Shown one piece after another: positions 49,631 through 63,500 of a DNA stretch of 64,000 nucleotides. The position numbers and the translations under genes are program-made. How positions within the stretch are numbered: position 1 is the stretch's first letter; the number at the start of each line of letters is the position of its first letter. Origin of the DNA: Lycocorax pyrrhopterus obiensis (taxonomy: Eukaryota > Chordata > Aves > Passeriformes > Paradisaeidae); NCBI GenBank assembly GCA_014706295.1, contig JACSVZ010000004.1:4396638-4460637 (forward strand), given 5' to 3'. The notes beneath the pieces are model-generated. The model saw only the letters and a list, made by a program, of their open reading frames with translations. It did not search any database and was not told the DNA's origin.

Positions 49631-51429
49631 GAGGATATTTTCCTCCAAATTTGTCTCAGACTGGCATATATGGTTTAGCTTATAAATGCTTGATTTTTTT
49701 TTTCCTCCATTTTTTGAATCTTCTTTGCTAATCCTGCGTGGAAGCTGTCAGGCATGGGGCACTCTAGCATGTTTAGAGCTCCTACACGTTTCCAAATTGA
49801 GAATTGCGAGAGAGTGTCACTTTAGCAAGAGAAAAGCTCCCTCCTGTGGAAGAGATGAACCTCTGCTGCGACAAGGAGCAACCATAAGGGCATCACACCG
49901 TGATTTTAAATTAGCAGGGAAAAGGGTTACAAGCACTGTGGGAGTTTGCAAATACTGGAATGCAAAACCCTGCTCCCTGTTATTTTTTTCTCAAAGTAAA
50001 TTTTTCATATGACTTATTTCTAAAAATGTATCTTAGTTATAACTGTTTGCTGTGTGTAAGTAAAAATGGATAGTTTAAATAATATAATGCGGCTACAGTG
50101 GACTCTATAGTGTTAAAGGGATCTAAAGCAGCTGATATTTTTACGGATTTTGCTTTCTGTAGCTTTTTGCTGAAAAACCTCAGTATTTTGGACATTTCTG
50201 TGAATTCGAGTTTGTACAGCTTACTTTAATTTTTTTTTCTTTTTCCTTTTTTTTAAAGTTTGATAATCTGTTCTGTATATCTTGAAGATCTGTATTAAAA
50301 TTATTTTGAATCTTGCTGTGATTGGTGGTCCTTGGTAGAAGGCTCTGCTGAGCTCAAAGCCCTGTGTGACTTGGTAAATAAAGCTGCATAGAAAGCATAA
50401 AGATGAAATTGTGATGGAGAGGCTGGAAGTAGAACTTGGTATCCAATTCCTGCTAGAAACAGAATTTTTCCCTTTGAGCTGCATATGATTCATGCTTGTG
50501 ATCTGAAGGTGGAAGGCTCTAGCTCATTAGCACATTAGCAAAACCCTGAAGCATGTACTTCCATAAATGCTAATGTTATTCCCCGAGAATTAAATACTTT
50601 TGGGGAGGGGGTGAGATGGATCTTTAGTATGACAGTGGAGTTTTAATTTTACCAATTCCAATTCACTGCCAGCTAAACAAGACTGAGACAGCACAGAGCG
50701 CTCTGACCCGCTGCAGAAAAATGCTGTGTTGAGATTGGGTATTGGGATCCTGTCCATTGGCAAAATGGTAAGTTGTCATCTTGTTCAGAGATAGCTGGGT
50801 TCTAGCTTGTGGCACACAGCAGCAGAACTTTGGTTACAAAAGCATGAGATTAGCAATGGTATGTAATGGTGAAGTGAGATTTGGTTCTGTGTTTAGAAAT
50901 GTTATGGTGTACCTGCTTGATTAGAGTTTGGAGTTATCTTTGAAGTAGGGAATAGTTGCTCTGTTAAGGAAATAATATCCTCATTTATAAGAACTGTGAA
51001 GGTGTTAGAGTTTGGGTGAATAGTCCTTATGATTGTGCCTGTCAAGAAATGCAAGCTCCCGAACTTGTGGACAAGCAGAAATTCTCATGAGGCTGCATGA
51101 AACAAAAGCTCAAGTCAGGGTCGTGAGGGAAATGTTGGCAGAAGTGCCTTATCAGTGAGGTTCAGTGCTGCGTGAGCTCCCTGGACCTCTCTGATCTCCT
51201 TCTGGACCACAGAGCACTCGCTGGCTGCTGCTCTTCAGGTGCCAGTTTGGATTAAAAGAAAATCAGCAAAAGGAAAGGGGAGTCCCTTTCGCATATAAGT
51301 ACTTGCACTGGGTTCGGCAAGACTGGTGTGTTTGTGGGGGAGGAGAAGTGGTCTATGCAGTTCGAATGGGGATGGGGAGGCTTTTACATGTGGCTTACAG
51401 CTCACTAATGGCTCCTAAGATTGAAAGTT
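49631..51429. other. No recognised feature
   Basis: AT-rich sequence between the solo LTR and a CR1 fragment. No exon or repeat family was recognised. Confidence 0.45.
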
Positions 51430-51578
51430 CCATCCTGGTACATATGAGTCACCATGCCTGGAGGGATTTAAGATGTGTGGATGCGGCACTCGGGGACATG
51501 GTTCAGCGGTGCACTTGGCAGAGTTAACAATTGGACTCGATGTTCTTTTTTACAACCTAACCAATTCTACGGTTCTAT
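51430..51578 (+). mobile_element. CR1 LINE 3' fragment
   Basis: Plus-orientation CR1 3' end: catgcctggagggatttaag, ggggacatggttcagcggtg, attggactcgatgttctttt and a decayed terminus (ccaattctacggttctat). Sequence just upstream (51290-51430) may also be CR1 but is too decayed to say. Confidence 0.9.
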
Positions 51579-54500
51579 ATTTCCTCTTAGTAGCTCCATC
51601 TACTGATAAGCTGGAGTATTTCTGATTGCTGCTTTTTTCCCTATGCCAATTTTTGTCTGGTTTCTTAAGAAATTGAAGCTTGTGTCGAGCACACTTTGTC
51701 TTGCTCTTCTCCTCCTCTGCACCCCTCCACCGCCAATATTAAAAGTTTTTCATGAAAATCAAAAGAGGGGCTGAGGGCCCCCATTGAGTTGCTTTAGTTA
51801 TATGAAATTACAAATCCAAACAGAGTACACTGGATGAAATTAGTGTCCATAATGATAGAGGGGCTGCATCATGTGTTGAACTGTAATGTTATAATACCAG
51901 GGAATCCACTGGAGAGGGACAGGAAATTAGTCTCTATAAGTCCCATGGTTCATCATGATACACTACAGAGAACAAAAGTAAAATAAAAGTTTTATTGTTT
52001 TTAGTATTCACATGGCAATGATTTCTGCACAGCAACTGTGATCTGGAAGAAATGGCTTTAAATCTCTGAATCCTCAGCAGTTAATTTTCTTCTACTGGAG
52101 CTGTGGGAATTGAAATAATGATAAAAATACAGAGGAGAACACTTACCAGAGCTGGACATTCACTCTTGTCTGTAACAACTAATGATTTGTACCTGCTCAC
52201 TTTAAATGAAGTCTTGTTTGAAAACTCGGACTATGGATGAAACAGAATTTCACTGGTTTTGAAGTGATTTAAAGCACTGGTTTGTATCACCTATTGCAGA
52301 TTGCACTAAAGCCTTGTCTTCCTCCAGGAATTCTGCATTAAAGGGGCCTACAGGTAACAGGTAACTCAGAGCTGGTCTGAGATTTGACAGTCGCCTACTT
52401 TTTTTCACTGCATCCTAAAGACCATTATCTCATTTAATTTTTTATTTCTATGAGATTTTAATAAAAGGCCAAGAGGTAAGAAGGAGATGGGCTAAAACTG
52501 ATTCCACCCTTTTTTCTCCTCAACTGAAATTCTTTGTTATGTAGTGTAAAACCAGCTTGGATGTTGTTCAGCAACATGAGCAACATGCTTGGCTTGGATG
52601 AGCTGTGCCACTTCTACATGGAGTACTTCCTCTTGTCTTGAGGAGTGCTGCTCCACAGGGTATTGATGTACTCAGTTGCTATGCCCTCTGTGTTGGAGGT
52701 ATAAGGGCTTCCTTGCTCATTCCATACTATGGAATATAGTGCTGCTTCTCCCACCCTCTTGGGTTATTACATTAAAAGTTACTGAGTGACTGGGGGTCTT
52801 ATATTTTGTAAATAGCCACTTACTGCAGAGCCTTCAAGGAAAATGAGTAATGATTGAATACCAAATGCTGAGAGAAGAGAAAGGCTTTTCTGTCTCTCCA
52901 TTACTGATGAAAGATGAGAGAGAGGACATTAGGGGATGTAGATAAGCAATGACAGGATGTGAAACCTGAGAAGTTTGAGATTAGTATGAAATCTGTGGAC
53001 AGTTACTGACACTGAGCTTAAAGCTACTTACCAATAAAAACCACGGGGAGTTCAGTAGATTTTTGAGGTTAGCAACAGTCTTTCTAGCAGAACTGGGAGG
53101 AAGTATTAAAGGGGACTGAGATGGAGACTACCAAAAGAGATTTTCTGGGAGTTCTCTGGTATTGTTATACTTTCACATGGAGACTACTAGTGACTGTTTC
53201 CCCCAGTGCCTGTGGGTCAAAAGCACACTCTGAGATTCTCCTGTCCCCTTCTCGTACTATAACTCCAAGCCCACGCCCCTCCAATGTTTTCCCTTTAAAT
53301 ATCTGGACAGAAGCCGGTGTCTCAGATAACGCATGGTTCCTTCTGGATTTGTAGAATGGATTGTCAGGAAAAAATTGCATACTTAGCTGTCCTAGTCATG
53401 GTTCTCCAAGAATAAAGGCTATAGGCAGACTGCAAGATGGCAAATAATCTCCCTTTCTTGTGCTGTTTGGATCATCTCTCAGTTCTAGAGCTAAGTATAT
53501 GGCAGCATTCCTTCTTTGCTTGCTTATTTGTGCTTGAGGGCTGCTGCTGGCATTGTAAGGCTGAAGCAGAAAGAAGTCAAAATTGATAGCTGCTTTTGTT
53601 AAAAGAAAAAAAAAAACAACCCTGCAAGAAAATTTTTGGCTCTGTAAATTCATTGTATAACTGATTCTGTACCTGTTTCCAGGTGCAAAATGTTAGTTCT
53701 TCCTCCCTGGAGAAAAATATATTTTCTAAGACAGGGTAAATGATCTGTAGAGGAAATCTTTTCACTGCATTTAAAACAAACAACCTCCCTGGAAGTGTTT
53801 CCTCAACTTCTTTAAATTATACTTCATCTGTATTAAAATAGTTAGGTCTAAATTCTTACAGTTCTGTTTTAAGCAAAGGCAGTTCATTCACATTTTAGCA
53901 TATCGGGGCAAATCTGTCTCTCATATTTACTCCATATGTTTTAGTGGAACTTTGTACCAGGAGTGCATTTGGTACTTCTGTTGTCTTAACCATCTACCTC
54001 CCACCCACCTTAACGGTAGCAAAGTTCAGTGTAAACATTGTGAATTTAAAAATGAGGTGACCAGCACATTTATATCTGGCTATTACCTTGTCCTGATACA
54101 CAAAATGTTGCCAGACTTGAACAGAGTAGATGCATGATACCTTTTTTTTGTTTGTTTTAATGCTTTTTAAATCTTTGGAGGGTAGTCATATAGTTTCCAT
54201 ACAGAACCAGGATGACTGCAGTTGTATTTGCACACCCTGGTGTTTCCTACATTTGCTCAGCTTGCCTGTAGCACAGTATTTAGGCAGAGATGTCTCAGAA
54301 GCCAGAAGTAAAAATTATACAGTTAATTAAAAAAAACCCCAACAACCAACAAACAAAAAAAGCACCAACTCTAGTCTGCATATTCTGTGCACAAAATTGG
54401 CCACAGCTTGTTCTCTCCAGTAAGTCTGAAATGTGGAAGTACCTTAGGTGAATCTCTTGGCATAGCAACTTAGTGAGCAGGAGAGATCCATCCATCACAG

Positions 54501-57500
54501 TCAGAAAAGAGTGTGTGTTGTGATATTGCACTACTGCCACTTGTTTGCAGACCCTCTGGGGTTCACATTAAACCCATAAAGATTCAGTTCAAACTTCTGA
54601 GAACATTTGGTCCCTGTAGCACATACACTGTAGTTTCATGTGGATATTACTGACAGTGTTGTCACAGTCACTCCTATAACAGCAGGCTCCCAACCTTGTC
54701 ATTTTTGTGCTGAGAATGAGCAGAAGGTCCAGCTAACCACCAGCACAGTCATGTGGTTCTTGCCTTCATCATCCACTGATAGTTTATTATTTCTTCGCCC
54801 ACGATTGTTCAAAGACTGCAGATCCTAGATGGGATACCAGGCTGTTCCTCACTATTGGGATAAAGGGAGGAGGAGTGCCTGTTCTCTGGGGGAAGGAAAC
54901 ACAGGTGTTACAGATAGCATGCAAAGCACTTGTACATGGATGGCAGCATTGAGACTCAAGTTTGTCTGAGTGAGGACAAACAGAATATCAGAGCCTTACA
55001 CTTGGTCAATGCAGATATGCTGCTATGAATTATTTTTTTAAATTTAATATTTTTTTTAGCACAAAAATTGATGGAGAGGCTGTCTGTCATTGCTTTTAAG
55101 CCATGTCTCCAATGGAGATCTGTTTGCATCTATGTGCTCATAGTGCAATTCACTGTGGGTCAAAAGATTATAAACTCCAATGACTGCAGTGGGAGGACTC
55201 ACAAAACCTTACGGTAGAGACAGAGAAACGATGCAGAGAGAGCTGGTTTGTCTCTTCCTAGCTTGATGCAGCCTTGTCTTCCTAAGACTGAAAGCCAAGG
55301 CTCACAGGGATTTGAAGCCTTAAATCCTGGTATCAGGGAGAGCGGGAAAAGGAAGCAGTCCAAGGAATGCTGGTGAAAGCTGCCAAGCATGCAGCAGGGA
55401 AGGCCAGTGGGCAGGAGTGCGTCTCTCCTGGCCAAAGGTCTGGATTAGCTGCACTAAGGGGACTTTGCAAGTCATTGCTTGTGAGCTTTGCAGAGCTAAG
55501 GGAAAACACGAATGTTGTAAGACTCATTATACTGCTGCTTTGCGCTTCAGGGCTGACGAAGCTATTAAGGCAATGCTCACTGCTTTGAATTCTGAAAGTC
55601 ACAGCATTTGTTTCAGATCTCGGAAAGAGGTTAGCATTTACAATGTGCCACATCCGTATTTAATCAAAGCTTTGCATGGAGACTTCAGAAGAATGGAACA
55701 CATAGCACATACATCAAAATTTTACATAGCGAGGGCAGTGCTCTTAACCAAGTGGAAAAGAACCTCTGCTGGCATGCAAAAGCCTTGTATTACAAAACTT
55801 ACACCTTCATTGTACAGAAGTTCTGTTCACATCTTTTATACAGAGAATTTTATAAACGAGGTCTTCTGATTCTTTGCTAGTCTGGAATTGGTAAGGGTCA
55901 CTGCATCTGCAAACCAATGGACAGAGCTTCAGCTGAAGTCAGTAAAACCTCTTTACCATGTGAAAGTAGAGCATGGAGACTTGATGTGTATTATTTCTGT
56001 TTCATATACAGTCAGATGGTAGGAGATCCCAAAGCCTCTAGTAGCTGCACTAAACACAAAGCCTTGTGCAAAATCTAATGACATAATACAAGCCCTATGC
56101 AGGATCACAACTGTAATAATGAAAACTAATAGCTTGCTTTTGACTCCTGTTACTCAGCAGTATCATAGTGCTAACTGCTACCTCTAAATATAGATGAAAA
56201 AGTGATACAAAGATTTGGAATGTTTGTTTCAATTTTTCTTATGGAAATGACAGCTGGACACTTCATGACAAAAATATTGAAGTTTCTCATTTATAAAACC
56301 TCCAGCTATGAGTGCTCTGTGGTTTCAGCTGGATCGACACATTGTCAGCATTTTCTGACATATATATATAATCCTAGTGTATTGTGTCCTGAATTACGGA
56401 GTTCTGTATAAAAATGGAAATATTGATTAGAAAAAGCTGTGTAAAGAACAAACTTGTCTGGAGATTAAATGCTGATGATTGAATAATGCATCAAACTGTC
56501 ACAGCAACATTTTTGTAGTGACTCAAGTTCTATGAATATTCAACAGAGTTGTCCTGGATGAAAGAAATTCAAAACATTACTTTCCAGGAAACTGCTCAAA
56601 TCTTGGGTCTCCTTTAATAGGAGCAAATGTTTACTCTGTTAGCAAAGCACTTGATGAGCAAGAGGAAGTTGATGGGACTCTTTTGCTTTACATGTGTGGA
56701 GCTGGTGGTATGGACACTCAACCAACACCACATGAATAGTCTTCTATTTAAGAATCACAAATCATTTAAGAATGCAAATCACATTTCTGTATGCTTAAAC
56801 CTCACTCAGGTGAGAAGGATATAAGAGCTGATAAATTCCATTTACACCTTCCCCAGAGAAGCGAATAACCAATTTTCATTCTGTCTATCCCTATTGCTGT
56901 CTGTGAAAGGGGTGCTGCAATCCTGGGCAGCAATGTTCAATCTTAGGATATGAGACCTGTACGACACAGTTCTTTAGCTGTTCTCTCCTTCCTTTTAAAA
57001 GCAACTCACTCCATCTGCAGCCTCTTTCTTGAGCATCCTCTGAACTGAATTGCTACAGGACCTGCTAGGTTGTAAGAAAAGAGATGCCCTATTTGGCATT
57101 AATGTGGGCATGAGAATTTGCCTTGGGAAGGGTATACTTCCAGCTGGCTGAGAACAACAACCCTCCTGTGCCAGGATCAGCTGGATTTATTCATTGCAGC
57201 ATTTCTTAAATGCTGGAGAGCTAGGACACTGTGACTCTTATATGTTTTCTACTAGGACAGAAGTTTGTGAATTTACGTGTCACGTGTATTTCTTGCCAGT
57301 GTGCCAGTGTACGTATGTGTTCATATGGACAAACAAAATAAACCAAAGTATGCCAATTGTTGCAAAATAAAATCACTTTTCTAGTAATGTAGAGACAGAA
57401 CTGATTCACAGCTGGAAGTCCAGAATCATTAAAGCATGTTGTCTGGAAACTTCTGCTAAAATGCTGGCAATAGCACTTCTGTCTGAAGTGCAGATTTCAA

Positions 57501-60500
57501 TTTGGTCAGTTTTTTCATTTTGAAGAATTATTTCTAGGAAAAGTCTAGGAAAGAAGTTAATGCAGAAGATTATTTCTAGAATTTCTTTTCAGTAAAATTT
57601 GCCTGTATAACATTGCCTTAGAGTGGAGATGCACCTGGCTAGCTCACCATTCCAGTGGTGTATTACATCAGTGCCACTGTCAGTTCTTTTGGCTGTAGAA
57701 ATCTGCAACTAGAAAAGCCTTTTGATTAGTAATTCAGTGGAAGAAAATATTTCTTTGCTAATTCAATTCTGTCCTAAATCTTTACTTTCCACACTACATT
57801 ACTGGAACTAACTGCATATTAATAAACTCTACTGAGTGTTATCACATTAACCATCTGCATTTTAGCACAATGGATCTGTGCTTCCTAGAAACAGTAGCTT
57901 TGGGTGAAGAACATAAGGTACTTTGGACCGCATTCTCAGAAAGCACTGGCTACATACCCTCTGCTGTCTGATTCTCTAAAACCACTGCCTTTTTTAATAC
58001 AGTGTTTTCAGCTCATTTAGATGGCCATAGTAGAGAAGAAATTGTTTAAGTCCTTTATTACAAAGATCAAAAGTCATGTTTACCATTTACATACACAATT
58101 TACAAATTATTCACAAAGGGAATAAGAGAATGCAACAACTGACAGTTTACTTCAACCCAAGCTGGGGATGGGATAAGTGTAGTTGTTTCCTTGCTTCTGT
58201 GTCTTTACTGAAATAAAAGGTAAGTCTGTTTTGTGTTGTCTGTTTGTGTTAAACACTGATCTAGTGTTTATGTAGCACCTTTAGTTATAACTATGCAAAT
58301 GCTTACATGCTTATCTTTATTTGAAAGAGTGCAGCACATGTATAAACATGCACTGGGATCTGCGCCCTTCACACTACTGAATGTTTGTTGGCCAGAAATC
58401 TTGTCAATTAATACAGTGGTCAGGCTTGAAAATGTCGATTTGTAGGATTTAACTGATTTCAGCAATGTGCCATTAAAAGAAAAATGGTGTTTAATATCAG
58501 AACTCTTACTCTAAGAAATAAATTAAGTATGCCTGCTGTATCGCTCAAGGATACTATATGATATTAAGATAGGTCTTAGCCACGTTGTTTGATGTCTTTG
58601 ATAACACAACTGATTTATTGCTCTTCCTTCATCATGTTTTATACCATTTCCTAATGCTATTTCAAGGACTGGGAAAGTTAACAACAAAGAATCCTGTTTT
58701 GAGAGATCTGGTAAATTAGCAAACTTCACAGAATATCTTACAGCACTTAAAAAAAGGAGAATGAGTTCCCAAATCCCTTGGTATGAAAGCACAATGCCAA
58801 CAGTGCATTAGCTGCCATTTAGCTAAATCTACAAATAACCATATTTTTAAATTTTTGCTGTCCACTGGGAGGACGGTACAACAAAATGCTTGAAGGAACA
58901 CACTGATTTAGGAGCAAACACAAATGTAAATACAGAAATCACCAATGTGATGTTAATCCAAATTCTAAGCAATGAAGCAAAACACTTCACAAAAGTTGTT
59001 ACATCTAGTCAGAATAATCCAAATACTTACAACAGTATTATGATGATATGACTTCCTACCCAGCTATCAGCTATCCTTTACCATGAACCTTTCAGTATTC
59101 TCAGGGTGACAGATAAAAAATGTTGCAGATGCCATGGTAAACTTAAAATACAGTAATAGGCAAATATTTTAGTGGCACCACCTGTATATACAATGTAGTT
59201 GTCGGAACCTTATGGACAAAGCAATGTTACAGTATGCCTTTGTTAAGGCTTCTTGCTGGTTTAAAAAGGTAGATTTTTCTTTAGGGAGATTGTCCAGCAG
59301 TATTGGTTTTCCATCTCTTCAGTGGAAGGTCTCTTTATTGATCCACATGAGACTGCGTGTTTCATTTGGTTTGCATTCGTACTCAATACTGCCAAAGCTG
59401 TTTCCCCATTGGCAATGATCCCGTTTGTGGTAGTTGTAGAATTTGACTTGCCAGACTGTCTCAAAAACACCAATGTCATTAAACTGTGAGGAAGAGGGAA
59501 TACCAGTGTTAGTGATTATTTTGTTGGTTTCTCTCTCATCCTGAGAAATAACACTTGTGAAACTGCAGAACGTAAAACACCTGGTATAAGGATTATTGTT
59601 CCTCAGATCAATAAATCAAAGACCTGTAAAACCTGCTCTAGCAATCATGAAGTCTTTTATGCGTAGCCATGCATAAAACATGAAGGATCAGATTCTGCAT
59701 GTACTGTCCTCTAGCACTCACATCTGGGATAGGCGAGGGAGTAAAAATATTCAAGGTGACATATGGATAAATGTTACTAACAACAAGAATCAAAGCCATG
59801 ATCTTTTTTAAGATGACACAGCTTGTATATACTGTATATCATGTACCACTAATCTGCAGTGATACCATCACTTTACCTTTAAACCATACCTACAGGCTGC
59901 AGCGGGGATTGGGAAGATTCTTCTTTTGCTCAGTCTGAAACCTTTAATGTATCCGCATTTTGGAGTCTTGTGTTTGCAGTGACATGTGCTGCTCTTGCAC
60001 CACTTACTCCTTCCCTGGGATTCTATTCCGCATTTTAAATGAGACTTAAGCAAGAGAAGTTCTTTGTGCACATCTGTAACTGCTAGTTGGACTGTGATAG
60101 TCCAGCTGAGTAATAGGAGCTAGTAAAGAGATAATCAGCATGTTTAGCAGATAAGCGTCTAATACAGTGAAGTAGTGAGACGTTGACTTGAAATTGTCTG
60201 TGCATTCAGCTTTGAAGTGAATGAGACTATGGCTATAGTAAGTTCTGTAAAATAAAGGGGTTTCTTTTCTTTAAGCCACTGCTAGACACCTGTATAATGT
60301 CAGAAAAACCTCAGTGAGGCTTTCAAGGATACAATATGATTTCGGTTTTAATTGTAATGGAGAATTTGAGTTCCTATGCCTTGAGACATTGCAGAGAATC
60401 TGAAGTGTGGGTGTGAAGCCTGTACACATTGCCATTGGTCCCAGTAGTATGGCTTGTTGATTGTGTTACGTTGTTAGAAGATACTAGATAGTGGATTTAG

Positions 60501-63500
60501 TGCTACTGAATGGCACCATTCTTCAGTATTTTTTTCCTTTTAAGTATTTCCATCACTCACTTTAATGACAGCTTCTTCACTTGACTGTTTTCCATTCCTA
60601 TCATGTGCCTGGGAGCTGATCTTTGATCATCTGCCTGCTATAATCACACTTGCAAAGTCAGTATGAAAGCCCTTTTACAGAGAAATTGTTCTTGATTTAC
60701 AAGCAGAGTCTTCTGTATCCAGATTTTTCAGGAGGACACATTTGTTGTTGTTGTTTTTTTCAAATTCAAGATGTGGTTTGTAAGTTGCTGCTGTGTAACA
60801 GACATTACTTTAAACCTTCCCTCAGCCCACTGTGGTAAGTTAAATTTAGCCTTGACAATAGCAGAAGTTGCTGTGTGCTGTAAGTGGAGGGGTTTTATTC
60901 GGCTCCAGTTACAAGTGTTACCTTGAAGGAGTAACTGAAATATTTCTGCCACTTCCTTTGACTAAGAAAGAATCAGATGTACAGGCTATTTTATCTCTCC
61001 CAGCAACTAAAATCTTAAGTAAGGGCTTTTTTTAATCGCTCATCTTTGATAGTAGTCCTGATACAGTCATAATGCAAGATAGTAAGGGTTTAGCACATTG
61101 GATATTACTGTGCACAGTCCACAAAACTTGTCAGAGAGGAGCATCAGCCACCCTCAGTGTGGAAACTGAGGAAGAAATGGCATTCCTAATAACATTTGTA
61201 GAAGGTGATATGACACAAAAGCAGCATTTTATTTCATTAATGTATGAAGGATCTGAATTTCAAAAAGATAGATGAAGAAAGCAAATTTAATCTTCCTTCA
61301 ATGACCCGGTTTGCTGAGCTACCCTGAGTAGTTTGACTGCTGTGGGTTTCCAGAAGAAGGAAAAAAATAATTGCAGAGCTTTTCTACTACCATGTGCCTC
61401 CCCCAGCCCAGTACTTAGCACATGCAGAAGCTCTGTGGTGTAATGAACATTCTGCATTCTCAGAGCTCTCCTGAATTCCCACCGTTCCTGCAGCTGAATC
61501 CTGGCTACTCCACTGAGCTTGTATATGGGCATCCACAGGGAGGAAGAATGGCCCTACTCTTTGCAGGTCAGGCTTCAGGTTAAGTGTATTTCCTTGTCTG
61601 CTCTTCTCTGTCATCTGCTGCTATAGGAGTAAATAGTTATTTAATCACTCCCTCTAAATTTGCATGCTGAGGTGATTTGATAGCTATTTATTACTGGGAA
61701 TAGAATTCTAGCTTCTTTATTCAATCTTAGGTTAGTCTGATCAAGAATAAAATGAGGCCCAAAGACAGGCTTCTAACTTAGTTTATACCATTTTCCAGAC
61801 AGTTTAGCAGTTTCTGGATAGTGTGCATGATTGACCCATCAGGTAACAGAAACAAATAATCAGATTCTGGAATTCAGAAACAGGATTGCTGTTTAACATC
61901 TATAAATTCTGGCTGTCATGGGTCAGATGTCTAAGGCAGCAACATAAAGAATTATTTGTTTAAAGTTTCAAAGCAGATAGGGAAAAAGTTCTTATGGATC
62001 TTTATGGACCTTCAGTTATTCAGACACTAGATTAGCAGTTTCAAACTAGTTTTTGACTGCTGGACTGACCTCACAATCTATTTCTAATGTGAATTCAGTT
62101 TTTATGCCTTAGTGTCCTTACCACCGCAGGATGCATCGGGATTCTGTCTGTTCTAGAAAAGGAAGTGGAGGCAGAAGTTCCTCATAGTTGAAGGAAGTAG
62201 GAAAATTTAAAGCTGTTTGCAATAAGCTCAGTTTTGAAGATTCAGGAAGTAGGTATTCAAAGCAGTTTTCAGACTGGGGTATCTGAGGCTTGTTCTCTAA
62301 ATCTGTTACAGCTCTGCTTAGCTAAGCAGCTAAATGATGCGTCAAACATGTAAATCCCTGTTGAGTTGCCTATGTTTAATACTTAAAAGTATTGATTGTG
62401 GGTATCTAAGTCTGTACTGATGAACCAATCTATCAAGATCAGTTCCTAAAAGGAATTGAGGACCTGCTTAATGCTTGAAAATCCTATTAGTTTCATGGTT
62501 AATATCCCAGGATCTGATCTGTAAAAGCAACTCTTTGGGCAAATATTGTGCCTACTCATCCTGATGCTGCAACAAACCATGTCAGAGCTTGTACCTGAAA
62601 ATCAGACCCTCCTTACATTTCATTTGTGATTTGACTTGGTTTTCTCCAAAGGTAAAGTTAAACTTCTAGATTTTCAGAGTTCACATCAGTGCTGCACTTA
62701 AGGGTAAAGGTGACCAGCAAAATAGGGATACCTTAGTCAAAGCGGATGGTTTTTTGGGAACACTGTCCTTTCTCCTCCTGGTACAAGGTGAAATATAATT
62801 ACAATGCTCAACAGTGGCATCCAGCAGCTGTGTTCAGCTTGTTGTGAAATAATACTGTGTTTGGTTTTCCTGGGTGATTAACGTAATACTCCATATTAGT
62901 CTTATTAACCTAAGATTATGAAATAGTAATGTGATGTGGGTCTCAAAAATTAAGTTAGGCACACTGTAATTATTAGAAACACCAAATGGAGATGTTACAG
63001 TTCTCATTCGGAAGGGGATTACTATGCTAAACTATGATTCCAGAAAAAAAACGTGAAGATCAATATGAAATCTTGTGTGCAATAAGCGAATGTCATAAAA
63101 TGCTGAAATCTGGTGGGCTTGTATAAGCTGGAATAGACTCTTAAGAAAGCTTCAGATGAAGATGGTTTACTGCTCTGATTCCTTTTTTTGGTACAGAAGA
63201 CATGGAATAAACAGCAGGAATCCCTCACAACTATAATCAGGGTAAGACAAAAACCAAACTGCCAAAACAAAACAAATCTCCCCCTGCACACTGAGCGTAC
63301 CACACAAAGAGTGCTGTGGAAATCTGCCTGCTGCTCTTCCTCTCTTCTGTCAGCTCTGCTGCCTTGTGGGCTGGAGCTTTTGTCATCTCACTTGGGGCCA
63401 TGGAACCTCTCTTTAAGATGGGGGTGAGGAGCCACTTAAATAAGAACTTAGGTTTGTGGATGCAGATAATGGATGCATATGGGAAAAGAGAGAAGGCAGC

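Noticed and set aside
51490..51540. Short stretch resembling a structured RNA gene
   Set aside because: It is part of the CR1 3' region. No tRNA cloverleaf or A/B box pair was found anywhere in the window.
55417..55869. 150-codon plus-strand ORF
   Set aside because: Longest ORF outside the island, but a rough estimate for random sequence of this composition gives about 0.7 ORFs of at least 150 codons in 64 kb on six frames. No recognisable domain and no clear exon boundaries.
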